Assembly: GCF_040372805.1 (NCBI RefSeq)
Contig: NZ_BAABWJ010000002.1
Span: 355,274 to 419,273, forward strand
Origin: Pseudoteredinibacter isoporae_A
GTDB lineage: Bacteria > Pseudomonadota > Gammaproteobacteria > Pseudomonadales > Cellvibrionaceae
Reading direction: 5' to 3'
Length of the DNA: 64,000 bases
The position numbers and the translations under genes were made by a program. The notes beneath the pieces are model-generated. The model did no database searches and was not told the DNA's origin. It saw only the letters and a list, made by a program, of their open reading frames with translations. Shown one piece after another: positions 38,796-48,800 of this stretch. Within the stretch, counting starts at the first letter, position 1; the number at the start of each line of letters is the position of its first letter.

Positions 38796-41700
38796 ATGGA
38801 ATTAGATCGACTCTGGTTTAAAACTCGGGACTTTTTGGCAGCCGGTTTGCTGCTTCTGAGTGTTGCAGCTGTGGCCCAGCCGAATTTTGAACTGCCAGAA
38901 GAAATGGTCAGTGAACGTGAAAGCTATAAAGCTGAAACCTTAAATGACTTTTCTCAGGCATATAAAGTCGATCGTCATTACTACAAGTTGAAAAGTGAGG
39001 ATATCGGTAATCGTAGCCTTGTTATTCGTGTTGTTGAAAAGAAAGCTGGCGGGACCGAATTAAGTCGAGATATTAAAACCATTGCCTTGACCGTTGAAGA
39101 GGAGGCTGCGTGTTTACCCCCCACAATTGAAGCGATATCAACTCCTTCGGAACTGAAGAATGTTTTCAACGCATCTTTTCAGGGAAGCAGTTATGTTCTG
39201 CAGGAGGAGGTGAACTTAGAACCAGATATCTATCGGGGTGGTACGTTCAACTATTTTTTGCCTGGAGTAAAAGTTAAGTTAAACACATCAGGTCGTTTCA
39301 GTGTTGAAAACGGAAGTTTTACAGGAAGTGATAGCCTTAATGGTTATTATATGCATATTTATCGAGATGACGGTAATCTTGAATCGAGTGATCTAGTATC
39401 GAGCCAGAAAGTTGAATCGCACCCAACTGGAGTTGATTTGGATGCTGGAAACTATATAGCCGCATTTTCAGTTTTTTCCTATGTCAGAATCAATGAATCT
39501 AACCTGCAAGCAGAATGTACTTCTGAGTGGTCTGGGTGTTCAGGTAGCCTTGATTTTTCAATGCAGCTTGCTTTTGATCAAGGTGATATGACGGTGGCTC
39601 CCCTAAAAAATGCAATTCCACCCAAGGGATCCGTTCCTCCATTTCAATACAAAGCCACTTCTCCCGGTGGTATTAGCAAAGTCAGCATGCAGCACAATGG
39701 CCAGTCCTTGGACTTGCTAACAGAAGATGAAGTTGTCTATTTTTTGGACCTTGAAAACCCTGAGCACCTGAATTTTCTTGCGGGAGCAATAAGTGGCGAA
39801 TCTCAGGTAGACATCACTCTGAGAGCTGAAAATAACTGCGGTATGAACTTCGAGAAACCCTATCGTATCGATGTGCTTCCAGATGTTGCTCCGAGTATCA
39901 GTAGTGCCAGTAGTCAGGCATTGAGTTTGCAGATCGGTGAGATTCAGCAGCGAGCATTAGTGGTTCAGGACCCAGGTTTCAATGTGCAGCATATTAAGGC
40001 GGTTTTGTTTGCTGAAAATGCCGATACCTCTAGCTTGGACTTGTCCCTGTCAAACTATAGCAATGAAATCGTTGCGGAAGTCGGCAGCCTGAACCTTGAC
40101 AGTTTTGGTTGGACATCAGCTCGAACCAGTGAGTTGAGTCTGCGTGTTCCAGTAGAAGCAAAGGTTGGTTTGAATCCAGGGAAATTCCAATTTCGTTTTT
40201 TGGTGTTTGATGGTTTGGGGAACAGTGTTGTTTCCAGTTCTGTAAATGCAGAGATCAAAGCGTCTGACTTTCCTCCGAATCTAACGCTGACGCCGCCAGA
40301 CTTTCGTATACCGGCCGGTGGAAAGACCAATATCGAAATTAAGGTACGACATCAGGCTCCGTTGGCCAATCTGGAGTATCAAATTGGCAGTGCTGATGTA
40401 CAAACGGTTAATTTGAATGGAGACAGGGAGTATGACGGAGCCATACAAATTGATGTTCCCCAAAATGCAATAATCGGTGATTCCATCAGTTTTTCTGCAA
40501 CGGTTACCGACCAGAGCGGTAAGGCGAGTACAGAATTTGCTCAAATTGAGGTTGGTGATTGGGGTGAAAACAGTGTCACTATCGATGACAGCAGTGGTAT
40601 CGAAGAGCTGACCTTGGCGCACAGCTATAGCAATATTACCGTATTAAATACTTCGGTCAGATATGCGAACCCGGACATTAAATTAAATCGTCTGACGATT
40701 GGCAATGGTGGTGAAGTGGTCACTCAATACCGCCAGTTAGATGATGGCAGCGGTTCGGCAAATGATAACCTGGGTGACTTATCGGTACGTGAGCAATTAG
40801 AGGTTCAGGCTGGTGGCGTGCTGAGTGTCGATTCACTGTACACCCGAACAATTCAAGGGTTCACAGATTTCCGCAGCTCTCACGGCGGTGCGGCGCTTGA
40901 GGTGAATGGGGAAGCCTTTGATTCCATTGCTCTGCCGGTATGGCCGGGTATGTCTGGTCCAGCTGAGGGCTACCAAGAAAATAATCAGCAGGGTGAGGGC
41001 GGCGGCGTCCTTATCGTTCACGCACCAACAATCGTTATTAATGGCACGATTCACGCCAATGGCAGGGACGCATCTTTCTCTGGTTCCGGTGCTGGTGCCG
41101 GGGGAACGGTTCGCTTACATACGACCAGTCTGTCGGGCACTGGTACGGTCAGTGCAAATGGCGGCAATTGTACGGGTTACTACTGTCTGTCGAGTGGGGC
41201 GGGTGGACGTGTTGCGATCTATTACGACAGTTTTTCAGGCGGTGACATTCTTGACAGTCTGACCCTGCAAGCTCGTGAAGGGACTAAAGTCCATCCCCGC
41301 AAATCGTCGGGTCCCGGCACAGTTTATGTGAAGGCTCAGGGTGATGCCGCGCCAAGTTTGTTGATAAGTTCCAACACTGCCAATAATACAACTCAGAGTG
41401 ATATTCCCAGCACAGTAATATATGGCCTTCTTCCACATACGATCAGTCAGATTGAAAATATTGGTTCCGGGCAACAAAAAATAACCATCAGTGATAATTT
41501 TAATGTGGAATTAAAGTGGTCCCAAACCTACCCATCAACTCTGGCAAGGCAGAGTTTGATTGGCCAGCCGTTTATTTTGGACAGCAGCCAAAGTAATGCC
41601 AACATTTATACCGTTATAGCAAATACTGACAACAGTTTAACAATTGAATCAAATGATGATTTGTCGTCTTACGTCGGCAAAGAATTAGTCGGTATTCTGC

Positions 41701-44153
41701 GTCTGAAAGAACTGCGAGTTGAAAACAAGGCATCTATTAGTACTGGCCGCTTGTTGTACGCCGACTCGTACGACCTAACCAACAATAATTCCATCGATGA
41801 TGTGCCCAGAATCGAGACCGGTGCAGATACGGTTTTAGGCCACTTGGATACCGCTCAGAAAAATACCTTTCTCGGCAATGTGATTGCAGACTCTGTCACT
41901 ATCCGTGATGACGGCTTGAACGTGCGCGGAAATCTAACCGTAAATGGGGATTTTTCAGGCAATGGGTCTGTAGAAATTACTGGTGACTTGAACGTTAGTA
42001 ACTTCTTATATCAAGTTCAATACAGTAGCTTCAAGTTCAAGGTGGGTGGCGATGCAACGATTGGCTCCGAATTATCGTTAGGCCTCGGCACCTATGACTT
42101 CAGTGGTGATCTCAGTGTCGACAGTATTGCTTTAACTGGAAATACAACGATCAAAGTTGGCAATAATCTTTCGGTTACTCAAGGCGTCACACAAAAAGAT
42201 AGCTCTAAGCTGATAGTGGAAAAAGCCACACAGATAGGTGCTGATCTTGATTTGGACAATAATTCCGCCATTACTTTGGGTACGGGAGACACAACGATAA
42301 TTGGAAATGTGGTTTTAGCTGACTCCTCGGTTATCAGAGATAGCAACGACTTCGGTTCCCGAACAGTTAGTGCGGCGAGTTTTAGTTTTCTGGGGAGTTC
42401 CGGAATTGCTGTAGATGCAGCAGTGGATACAAACGGGAATTTTACGTCGACCTCAACCGGATACCTAGGTATAAAAGAAGCCTTATCAGCTCAGCTTGTG
42501 CATATCGAAAATCCAGGAAGTATAAGCATATCGCTAGGTGACACCATAACGGCGACTGAGGTGCTGTTGACCAATATTGATCGCATATCTCTTGGTACCG
42601 TTTCCACCAGTGGACGCTTTGAGATCAATACTGACAATACGGATGGAACAAATTGGAGTATAGGAGGAATTGAAGGAAATCCTCAAACCCAGATCAGCGC
42701 TCGCCGAATTGTGGAAATAGAAGGGCCTGCTAACGTAGGTAGCCTAGATTGTTCCGTTGCAACAGAACTGAAATTGAGCGGTACTCTGGCATCGTCCGGG
42801 GGAATCTCCCTGGACGACTGCAAATTGATGTCGAGCGAAGCGGTTAGCGCTGGTGCTCAGGTGAGATTGAAGGCGGCAACGTTGGAAGCAGACAGCCTGA
42901 CCTTAAGTGGTACCGAAGGCGTCATTAGCCAAAATGAGTCTGAATTTCGCGTTAAAAACACGGCGAATCTGAATGGCCCTCTAGTGGCTTCCAGCGGCAG
43001 CAGCTTTAAGGCAAGGAACCTCAATGCGACAGTGTTTCAATTGGATGGCAGCACTCAGCAAATCGTAGTCAATGTTGAATCTTTGCAAAGTACTGCAGCC
43101 ATGACTCTTCTCGACACAATCATTCAGCCTTTTCAAAGCGGTGATAGCAACTTTTTCGATTTTGGCTATCGACCGGTCTCTGTGCAGATTTCGAGCGGGG
43201 GCACGTTGCTGCTGAATGAAAATTCCCGCATTGATATGACCAACGTGCGTGCAGATACTTACGCGAGAGACGATTTAGGGTTGCCTTATCCCGCGTGTTT
43301 GGCAAGTGAAACAGTTTACTCCCACGCTGGTATCGCAGCCGGTTTGAGTGATTGTTTCTATGGCCATTATGATCGCGCCGATACTGCAGGCTTTGGTAGC
43401 GATACTGGAGGTAAAATCTCCCTCGAAGCGCCCACTGTAAATATCCAGGGGAATGTCTTGGCCTATGGCGGAAACCGATTTGGCTCAGGTGGTAGTGTCA
43501 GAATTCAAGCGGATCAATTACTCGGGAGCGGTACGATTGATGTTCGTGGTTTCTGTGACAGCTGTGGCTCTGCAAGTGCAGCCGATGGTGGCGGTCGAGT
43601 TTTAGTAGCGGTTGATGATGTGAGTGGGTTCACCGGGAATATATTTGCTCAAGGCGCTCAAGACAGTTCCCAGATTGGTGGGGCCGGTACCATTCTTTAT
43701 GCCAACCGCGATCTCAGTAATCGTAAACTGGTAGCCGATAATGGCGGTAATACCGCCGCTCAGTACAGTACGCCTGTTCATACGGTGGGCGAGTTGGTGA
43801 TCAGTAATCTATCTGGGAATGCCGGGGTTTGGGATGTAGAAGTTTCGGGTACTCCATGGGCGACAGATAACAGGCTTGCAGGTCGCTTGGTGAATCTCGA
43901 CGTTAGCGATGCTGCTGCACCGAACTACATTATTCACAGCCACACAGACAACACCTTGAAAATTCACACAGACGACGATCTTTCAGTTTATAGCGGAAAG
44001 ACTCTGATTGGCGTGCATATATTTGAAGCTATCGAAGTGAAAAACGGCGCTTATCTGGACTTCGGTGCAGATCGCGTCATCGTAAATAATATTGGCGCAT
44101 CTACCATAGACCTGGACCGGATTCGTTCTGGCTCCGGTAGTGTGCTTCAGTAA
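38796..44153 (+). CDS. Exported protein with Ig-like domains and duplicated glycine-rich beta-solenoid-like module
   Basis: The frame opens at the ATG at 38784, which overlaps the giant gene's stop (TAATG) and would give 1,789 residues. I prefer 38796 (1,785 residues), because GGAAG at 38786-38790 sits 5 bases before it. A Sec signal peptide follows (FLAAGLLLLSVAAVAQ). The first ~590 residues are a unique N-terminal part and two or three Ig-like domains (PPNLTLTPPDFRIPAGGKTN). The rest is strand-rich and made of short V/I/L-N-G repeats resembling a right-handed beta-solenoid, with two glycine-rich modules. No C-terminal anchor or autotransporter barrel is seen. Its location suggests a partner of the giant protein. 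I do not recognise a named family. Confidence 0.85.
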   Translation: MELDRLWFKTRDFLAAGLLLLSVAAVAQPNFELPEEMVSERESYKAETLNDFSQAYKVDRHYYKLKSEDIGNRSLVIRVVEKKAGGTELSRDIKTIALTVEEEAACLPPTIEAISTPSELKNVFNASFQGSSYVLQEEVNLEPDIYRGGTFNYFLPGVKVKLNTSGRFSVENGSFTGSDSLNGYYMHIYRDDGNLESSDLVSSQKVESHPTGVDLDAGNYIAAFSVFSYVRINESNLQAECTSEWSGCSGSLDFSMQLAFDQGDMTVAPLKNAIPPKGSVPPFQYKATSPGGISKVSMQHNGQSLDLLTEDEVVYFLDLENPEHLNFLAGAISGESQVDITLRAENNCGMNFEKPYRIDVLPDVAPSISSASSQALSLQIGEIQQRALVVQDPGFNVQHIKAVLFAENADTSSLDLSLSNYSNEIVAEVGSLNLDSFGWTSARTSELSLRVPVEAKVGLNPGKFQFRFLVFDGLGNSVVSSSVNAEIKASDFPPNLTLTPPDFRIPAGGKTNIEIKVRHQAPLANLEYQIGSADVQTVNLNGDREYDGAIQIDVPQNAIIGDSISFSATVTDQSGKASTEFAQIEVGDWGENSVTIDDSSGIEELTLAHSYSNITVLNTSVRYANPDIKLNRLTIGNGGEVVTQYRQLDDGSGSANDNLGDLSVREQLEVQAGGVLSVDSLYTRTIQGFTDFRSSHGGAALEVNGEAFDSIALPVWPGMSGPAEGYQENNQQGEGGGVLIVHAPTIVINGTIHANGRDASFSGSGAGAGGTVRLHTTSLSGTGTVSANGGNCTGYYCLSSGAGGRVAIYYDSFSGGDILDSLTLQAREGTKVHPRKSSGPGTVYVKAQGDAAPSLLISSNTANNTTQSDIPSTVIYGLLPHTISQIENIGSGQQKITISDNFNVELKWSQTYPSTLARQSLIGQPFILDSSQSNANIYTVIANTDNSLTIESNDDLSSYVGKELVGILRLKELRVENKASISTGRLLYADSYDLTNNNSIDDVPRIETGADTVLGHLDTAQKNTFLGNVIADSVTIRDDGLNVRGNLTVNGDFSGNGSVEITGDLNVSNFLYQVQYSSFKFKVGGDATIGSELSLGLGTYDFSGDLSVDSIALTGNTTIKVGNNLSVTQGVTQKDSSKLIVEKATQIGADLDLDNNSAITLGTGDTTIIGNVVLADSSVIRDSNDFGSRTVSAASFSFLGSSGIAVDAAVDTNGNFTSTSTGYLGIKEALSAQLVHIENPGSISISLGDTITATEVLLTNIDRISLGTVSTSGRFEINTDNTDGTNWSIGGIEGNPQTQISARRIVEIEGPANVGSLDCSVATELKLSGTLASSGGISLDDCKLMSSEAVSAGAQVRLKAATLEADSLTLSGTEGVISQNESEFRVKNTANLNGPLVASSGSSFKARNLNATVFQLDGSTQQIVVNVESLQSTAAMTLLDTIIQPFQSGDSNFFDFGYRPVSVQISSGGTLLLNENSRIDMTNVRADTYARDDLGLPYPACLASETVYSHAGIAAGLSDCFYGHYDRADTAGFGSDTGGKISLEAPTVNIQGNVLAYGGNRFGSGGSVRIQADQLLGSGTIDVRGFCDSCGSASAADGGGRVLVAVDDVSGFTGNIFAQGAQDSSQIGGAGTILYANRDLSNRKLVADNGGNTAAQYSTPVHTVGELVISNLSGNAGVWDVEVSGTPWATDNRLAGRLVNLDVSDAAAPNYIIHSHTDNTLKIHTDDDLSVYSGKTLIGVHIFEAIEVKNGAYLDFGADRVIVNNIGASTIDLDRIRSGSGSVLQ
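40830..41775 (+). repeat. Glycine-rich module, copy A
   Basis: Encoded order: GGVLIVHAPTIVINGTIHANG, then GAGAGGTVRLHTTSLSGTG, a Cys pair, GAGGRVAIYYD, GPGTVYVK, a segment ending in DNSLTIESNDDLSSYVGKEL and a strand VGILRLKELRVENKASI. The same order recurs at 43380-44140. Similar G-rich strand repeats occur in large surface proteins of several phyla, probably as solenoid coils. Confidence 0.7.
43380..44140 (+). repeat. Glycine-rich module, copy B
   Basis: This is the second copy of the module at 40830-41775. The order is GGKISLEAPTVNIQGNVLAYG, FGSGGSVRIQADQLLGSGTI, a Cys pair (FCDSC), GGGRVLVAVDD, GAGTILYAN, then DNTLKIHTDDDLSVYSGKTL and IGVHIFEAIEVKNGAYL. The shared order, including the Cys pair and the DD.S.Y.GK signature, shows an internal duplication. 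The copies are well diverged. The protein ends just after this module. Confidence 0.7.
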
Positions 44154-44162
44154 AACCAGGTA

Positions 44163-44999
44163 ATGAACAAGAGATTAATCATGAAACTCAATAAATTAAG
44201 CTTAGTACTGGCATGTGTCTTTATTACAACGCTGACAGCCTGTAATGATCAGGCGCCATCAATCGCCACAGTGAACGGCAAAGGTATTACCGCTGAAGAG
44301 TTTGACGCTTTTTTGGCTTACCGTAATTTGAAGCCTAAAGACGATGCCCAGAAGCAAAAGCTTCTGGACGAATATCTTCAGCGTGAAGCACTCGCCGATG
44401 CAGTATCCGCCTTGAACGATGACTCAAACCTGGTTAAAGCTGAAATCAATGAGTTGCGCAAACAGGTTCAGATTAATCGCTATTTTGAAACGTATCTTGA
44501 AAAACGCGTCGACGAGAAAGCGGTAACCGCTTATTACGATGCTAATCCTGAGGAATTTGAAAAAAAGAAGGTGCATGTGGCTCATATTCTGGTGCGAGTT
44601 GGCCCTCTGACCGACGATACCCAGCGTCAGGCAAAGCGTAATACCTTGCAAGAGGCTCAGTCCAAAATACAAGCGGGTATGGACTTTAAAGAAGCCGCCA
44701 AGCTGTATTCTGAAGATAAGATTTCAGCAAAAAAAGGCGGCGATATCGGTTGGATTCAAGAAGGCAGCATTGCTCCTAACTTCAGCGAATTGGCTTTTAA
44801 GCTACCAGTGGGCGAAGTGTCCAATATTATTGAAACGCCCTTTGGATATCACCTGTTGACAGTTGTGGAAGAACCCAGCGTTATACGCCGTCCCTACAAT
44901 GCCGCAAAAGGTGAAATTCGATACAAATTGCGCAATCAATACAAGGATGCCGAAATCAGTCGACTGTTGGAAACCACTCAAGTAATGAAAGAGGGCTGA
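44163..44999 (+). CDS. Parvulin-type peptidyl-prolyl isomerase lipoprotein
   Basis: This 278-residue protein has a lipoprotein signal; the lipobox LTAC places the lipidated Cys at residue 27. An internal ATG at 44181, with AAGAGA 6 bases before it, gives a more usual 21-residue signal and may be the true start. A SurA/PrsA-like N-terminal helical region (VNGKGITAEEF) is followed by a complete rotamase domain, about 137-237. It holds VAHILVRV, F.EAAKLYSED, GGDIGWI, then F.LPVGEVSNIIETPFGYHLL. Parvulins speed proline isomerisation and act as periplasmic chaperones. Its place between genes for very large exported beta-proteins suggests a dedicated folding factor for them. Confidence 0.9.
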   Translation: MNKRLIMKLNKLSLVLACVFITTLTACNDQAPSIATVNGKGITAEEFDAFLAYRNLKPKDDAQKQKLLDEYLQREALADAVSALNDDSNLVKAEINELRKQVQINRYFETYLEKRVDEKAVTAYYDANPEEFEKKKVHVAHILVRVGPLTDDTQRQAKRNTLQEAQSKIQAGMDFKEAAKLYSEDKISAKKGGDIGWIQEGSIAPNFSELAFKLPVGEVSNIIETPFGYHLLTVVEEPSVIRRPYNAAKGEIRYKLRNQYKDAEISRLLETTQVMKEG

Positions 45000-45000
45000 T

Positions 45001-45819
45001 ATGGCTATTCGCGGTAAACGCTTGCCTCTGGCGGCATGTGTGCTTGGGCTGTTTCTCGGAGCTTGTGCGGAAAAGCATGAGCCTTTTATTGCCAAGGTTG
45101 GGAACAGTACCATTACTCAGGCTCAGCTGGATATGACCTTGGCCAAGGCTTATGGTCCTAACTATCGATCTATTGTCAGTGCTGATGCACGAGCAAATGC
45201 GCTCGATAGCCTGGTACGCATGCGAGCCTTGGCTGATGCCCAGCTTGCCAAAATGGACAAACAGGAGCTGGCTCAACTTGAGTTGGAAGTCGAGCGTTAC
45301 CGAGAAGAGCGTTTGGTAGAAACCTATCTTCAGGAATACAAGATGGGAACACCACCATCCGCTGCCGAGGTCGAGGCTTATTATCAAAGCAACATCGACC
45401 GTTTTACGGCGCCAGATAGCTATCACTATGAAATCTTGCAATTCAACGGTGTTGTTGACGAGCAGGATTTAGGTGAGCAATTGCAAAAGCTGTCCTCACA
45501 GGCAAGCCGTGAAAACTGGCAGCAAGATTCGCTGCCAGAATCTTTGCGGCATTTACAGTCCAGTACCGCAACAACGCCCGTTTCTGCACGTGTTAGGAAT
45601 GTCTTATCGCGTTTATCGCCAGGTGAAACTTCCTCTCTGGTGTACATCGACAATGCACCGAAACTGTTTCGCTTGATTTCAAAAAATGACGGCGAGCGCC
45701 AGTCTCTGGCATCAGCAACCCGGGAAATACAAAGAGCGTTAACTGTTCAGTCGATCAAGAATTCGGCGAAAGAGGCCTCCGATCAGGTTTTGGCCGATAT
45801 CAAAGTGGAATACAAATAA
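45001..45819 (+). CDS. Second SurA/PpiC-like lipoprotein with degenerate isomerase domain
   Basis: This 272-residue protein starts one base after the previous stop, behind GAGGG at 44991-44995. The lipobox LGAC puts the lipidated Cys at residue 22. The N-terminal part (KVGNSTITQAQLDMTL, then helices with EL..LELEVERYREERLV) parallels the first lipoprotein, so the pair looks like a duplication. The rotamase half is degenerate. The expected H-I-L strand reads YHYEILQFN, the GG-lG-W block is missing, and only LSRLSPGETSSLVYIDNAPKLFRLISK recalls the family's end. It probably works as a chaperone without full isomerase activity, perhaps paired with the first. Family membership is fairly sure, the role is inferred. 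Confidence 0.8.
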   Translation: MAIRGKRLPLAACVLGLFLGACAEKHEPFIAKVGNSTITQAQLDMTLAKAYGPNYRSIVSADARANALDSLVRMRALADAQLAKMDKQELAQLELEVERYREERLVETYLQEYKMGTPPSAAEVEAYYQSNIDRFTAPDSYHYEILQFNGVVDEQDLGEQLQKLSSQASRENWQQDSLPESLRHLQSSTATTPVSARVRNVLSRLSPGETSSLVYIDNAPKLFRLISKNDGERQSLASATREIQRALTVQSIKNSAKEASDQVLADIKVEYK

Positions 45820-45832
45820 AAAGCATTGAAGC

Positions 45833-48800
45833 ATGAGTAATTTACGAATTTTGACATTATTGTGCGCTCTGGTCCTGACATGGTCAGCCCAGTTGAGATC
45901 CGAAACTCTCGCGGAGTACCGTTTCGATGAGGGCGCCGGAAATGTGGTTCGTGATAGCTCAAGCGTAGCGGGGCCATTAAATCTGAGTATTCACGATCCG
46001 AATGCGGATCAATGGCTGGCTTGTGGCGGTTTAGAAGTCAGTGGTGATATGTCGGTCAGTTCCCAACAGCCCGCAAGCAAAATTCGCAACGGCGTGATTT
46101 CCAGCGGCGAAGTCAGCGTTGAAATGTGGTTGAAGCCCTCTGAAGACAGCTCCTTTTTTCTGGATGAAATTGCCAATCTGTCCGGTCCATACAGGGAGTA
46201 TTTCTGGATTAGCCAGTATGGCCGAGGATATCAGGCTGGTATCAGCATTGATAATGGTTACCGCAGAGGCAATCGCAGAATCCTTTCCAGTGATCCGGCC
46301 GGTTCGGGAAGCGATGGTCTGGATCATCTGGTCTTCAGTCACAGCGACAGTGGTTCAATCAGTCTCTATATTAATGGCACCTTGGTTGATGAAGTTCAGG
46401 ATAACTCTGGTTTGGATCGGCAGTGGAGCCGTGGTAACAATGCCTATTTGTATTTGGCAGATTTGGGTTTCCTCGGTGATCGTTGGCAGGGGCAGTTTCT
46501 CTACCTCGCTGTTCACGATGAAAGCTTGGATGCCGCTGAGGTTCAGGCACGTTATGCCAGCGGTGTGCAGGGCAGTTGTAATCGGGCGCCGATTATAAGC
46601 GTCGAAGAAGGTGAAACTGTTTCCAACCAGGCGTTTAACCTCACCTTCGATGCCAGCGCCTCCCACGACATTGACGGGGATATTGCGTCTTATCGCTGGA
46701 CGCTCAATGGTGAGGAAATCGCAACCGACGCCGAGCTGAATTACTTCCTTGATAAAGAAGGTTTACATCGCCTGAAGCTTACAGTGACTGACGATGGCGG
46801 TGCCGTCAGTGAGCAAAGTTGGGATGTGCAATTGCTGTCCAGCACATCACCACATCGGGTGGTTGCCGGTTTGCAGGCGATTTATACCTTTGCCGAAGGT
46901 CATGGAAGGGATGTTAAAGATGGCTCCGGGCAGGCGCCTCTGATCGATCTGTATCTGGAAGACACCGGTCGCAGTGAATGGATGGCTTGCGGAGGTTTAA
47001 CCGTAGAAGGCCGAGCACAACTGACATCGAGTAGCGGTATTGAAAAACTCTCGGATTCAGTATCTGACAGTAACGAATTCTCGGCGGAGTTTTGGTTACG
47101 TCCATCGCGCTCTCAACCCCGTTACGGAATGCTGGCCAGTATTGCCGGTTCAAATTTTTACCCTGATATGGAGATCTATCAACACCGCCGGAAAATAGAA
47201 GTCGAATTTTTCAATGAATGGGGCGGAAGTTCGAGTCTGAAATCCAAAGACAAGCTCAAACAAAACAAATTGAGCCATGTGGTGATCAGTAAAGATAAGA
47301 ACGGCATGACCTCCATCTACATCAATGGTCGCCAGAGTATTTTACGCCACTTGAGTGGTAGCGACTTGGACTGGGATAAATTTGCTAACCTCCAACTGGT
47401 CAGTGGCGATGGGTACAACCGAGGTTGGCGCGGTGATATCCACATGGCGGCGTTCTACAGCCGAGCGTTGTCAGATTTGGAAGTTGATAATAACTACAGT
47501 GTAGGCGCCCCTGATAGCTGTGCTGCGAATACCCCCCCGGTTATTGTCAGTGAGCCGGTAACGACAGCGGGAATAGGGCAGCTTTATCAGTATCAGGTTC
47601 AAGCAGAAGATGCTGATGGTGACTTTTTGCTTTATGAGTTGCTTACCAAGCCAGATGGGATGGAGATCAATTCAGCAACGGGATTGATCAGCTGGACTCC
47701 GGGTCAAAACGGCAATTACGACGTAAAACTCAAGGTGAGCGAATTGTTCACGGGCAAAGGTGTCGAGCAAAGTTATACCTTGAAAGTGGGGGCGGAAGAT
47801 CGCGATGGTGATGGCGTTCCTGATGAAGACGATGCCTTCCCGGATGATCCGACTGAATGGGCCGATCTCGATGGCGACGGCATTGGTGACAATAGCGACC
47901 CGGATCGCGACGGTGATGGCGTTAATAACGATGAAGATGTCTTCCCGAACAACCCCGAGGAATGGGCCGATCTTGATGGCGATGGTATTGGTGACAATGC
48001 TGATACGGATCGTGATGGTGACGGTGTACTGAACGATGAAGACGCTTTCCCGAATGATCCGAATGAGTCCAGCGATCTGGATGGCGACGGCATCGGCGAC
48101 AACAGCGATCCGGATAAAGACGGCGATGGCGTCGACAATGACCAGGATGCCTTCCCGGAAGATCCAAACGAAAGTAACGACCTGGATGGCGATGGTATTG
48201 GTGATAACAGTGACCCGGATCGCGACGGCGACGGTGTGCCGAATGATCAGGATGCGTTCCCGAACAATCCAAATGAAAGCTCCGATATAGACGGTGACGG
48301 CGTAGGCGATAACGCGGATTTAGACCGTGACGGCGATGGTGTTGCCAATGAAAACGATGCATTCCCGAACGATCCAAATGAATCATCGGATTTAGATGGC
48401 GATGGCATTGGGGATAACAGTGATCCGGATCGCGATGGTGATGGTGTTGCCAACGATCAGGATGCGTTCCCGAACGATCCAAACGAATCATCGGATATAG
48501 ATGGCGATGGTATTGGGGACAATAGTGACCCCGATCGGGATGGTGATGGTGTCGCCAACGATCAGGATGCCTTCCCGAATGATCCCAATGAAACTTCGGA
48601 TCTGGACGGTGATGGTATCGGGGATAACAGCGACCCGGATCGTGATGGTGATGGTTTCAGCAATGACGACGAAATCGAGCTGGGCAGTGACCCTGATGAT
48701 CCGAATGACAAGCCTCTGGATACCGACGGCGATGGTATCCCCGACGCACGAGATGATGACAAGGATAATGATGGCGTCGAGAACGATCAGGATGCTTTCC

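Noticed and set aside
38770..38800. The giant gene and the next gene as one protein split by a frameshift
   Set aside because: The second frame starts with its own signal peptide and a ribosome site, and the giant protein has a plausible end. Separate coupled genes fit better.
47773..48762. Several repetitive Ser/Pro- and His/Arg-rich frames on both strands, and a repeat spacing that might suggest CRISPR
   Set aside because: All come from the 105-bp TSP3 repeats. There are no unique spacers, units are directly adjacent, and they keep the 35-codon reading frame of the real gene.
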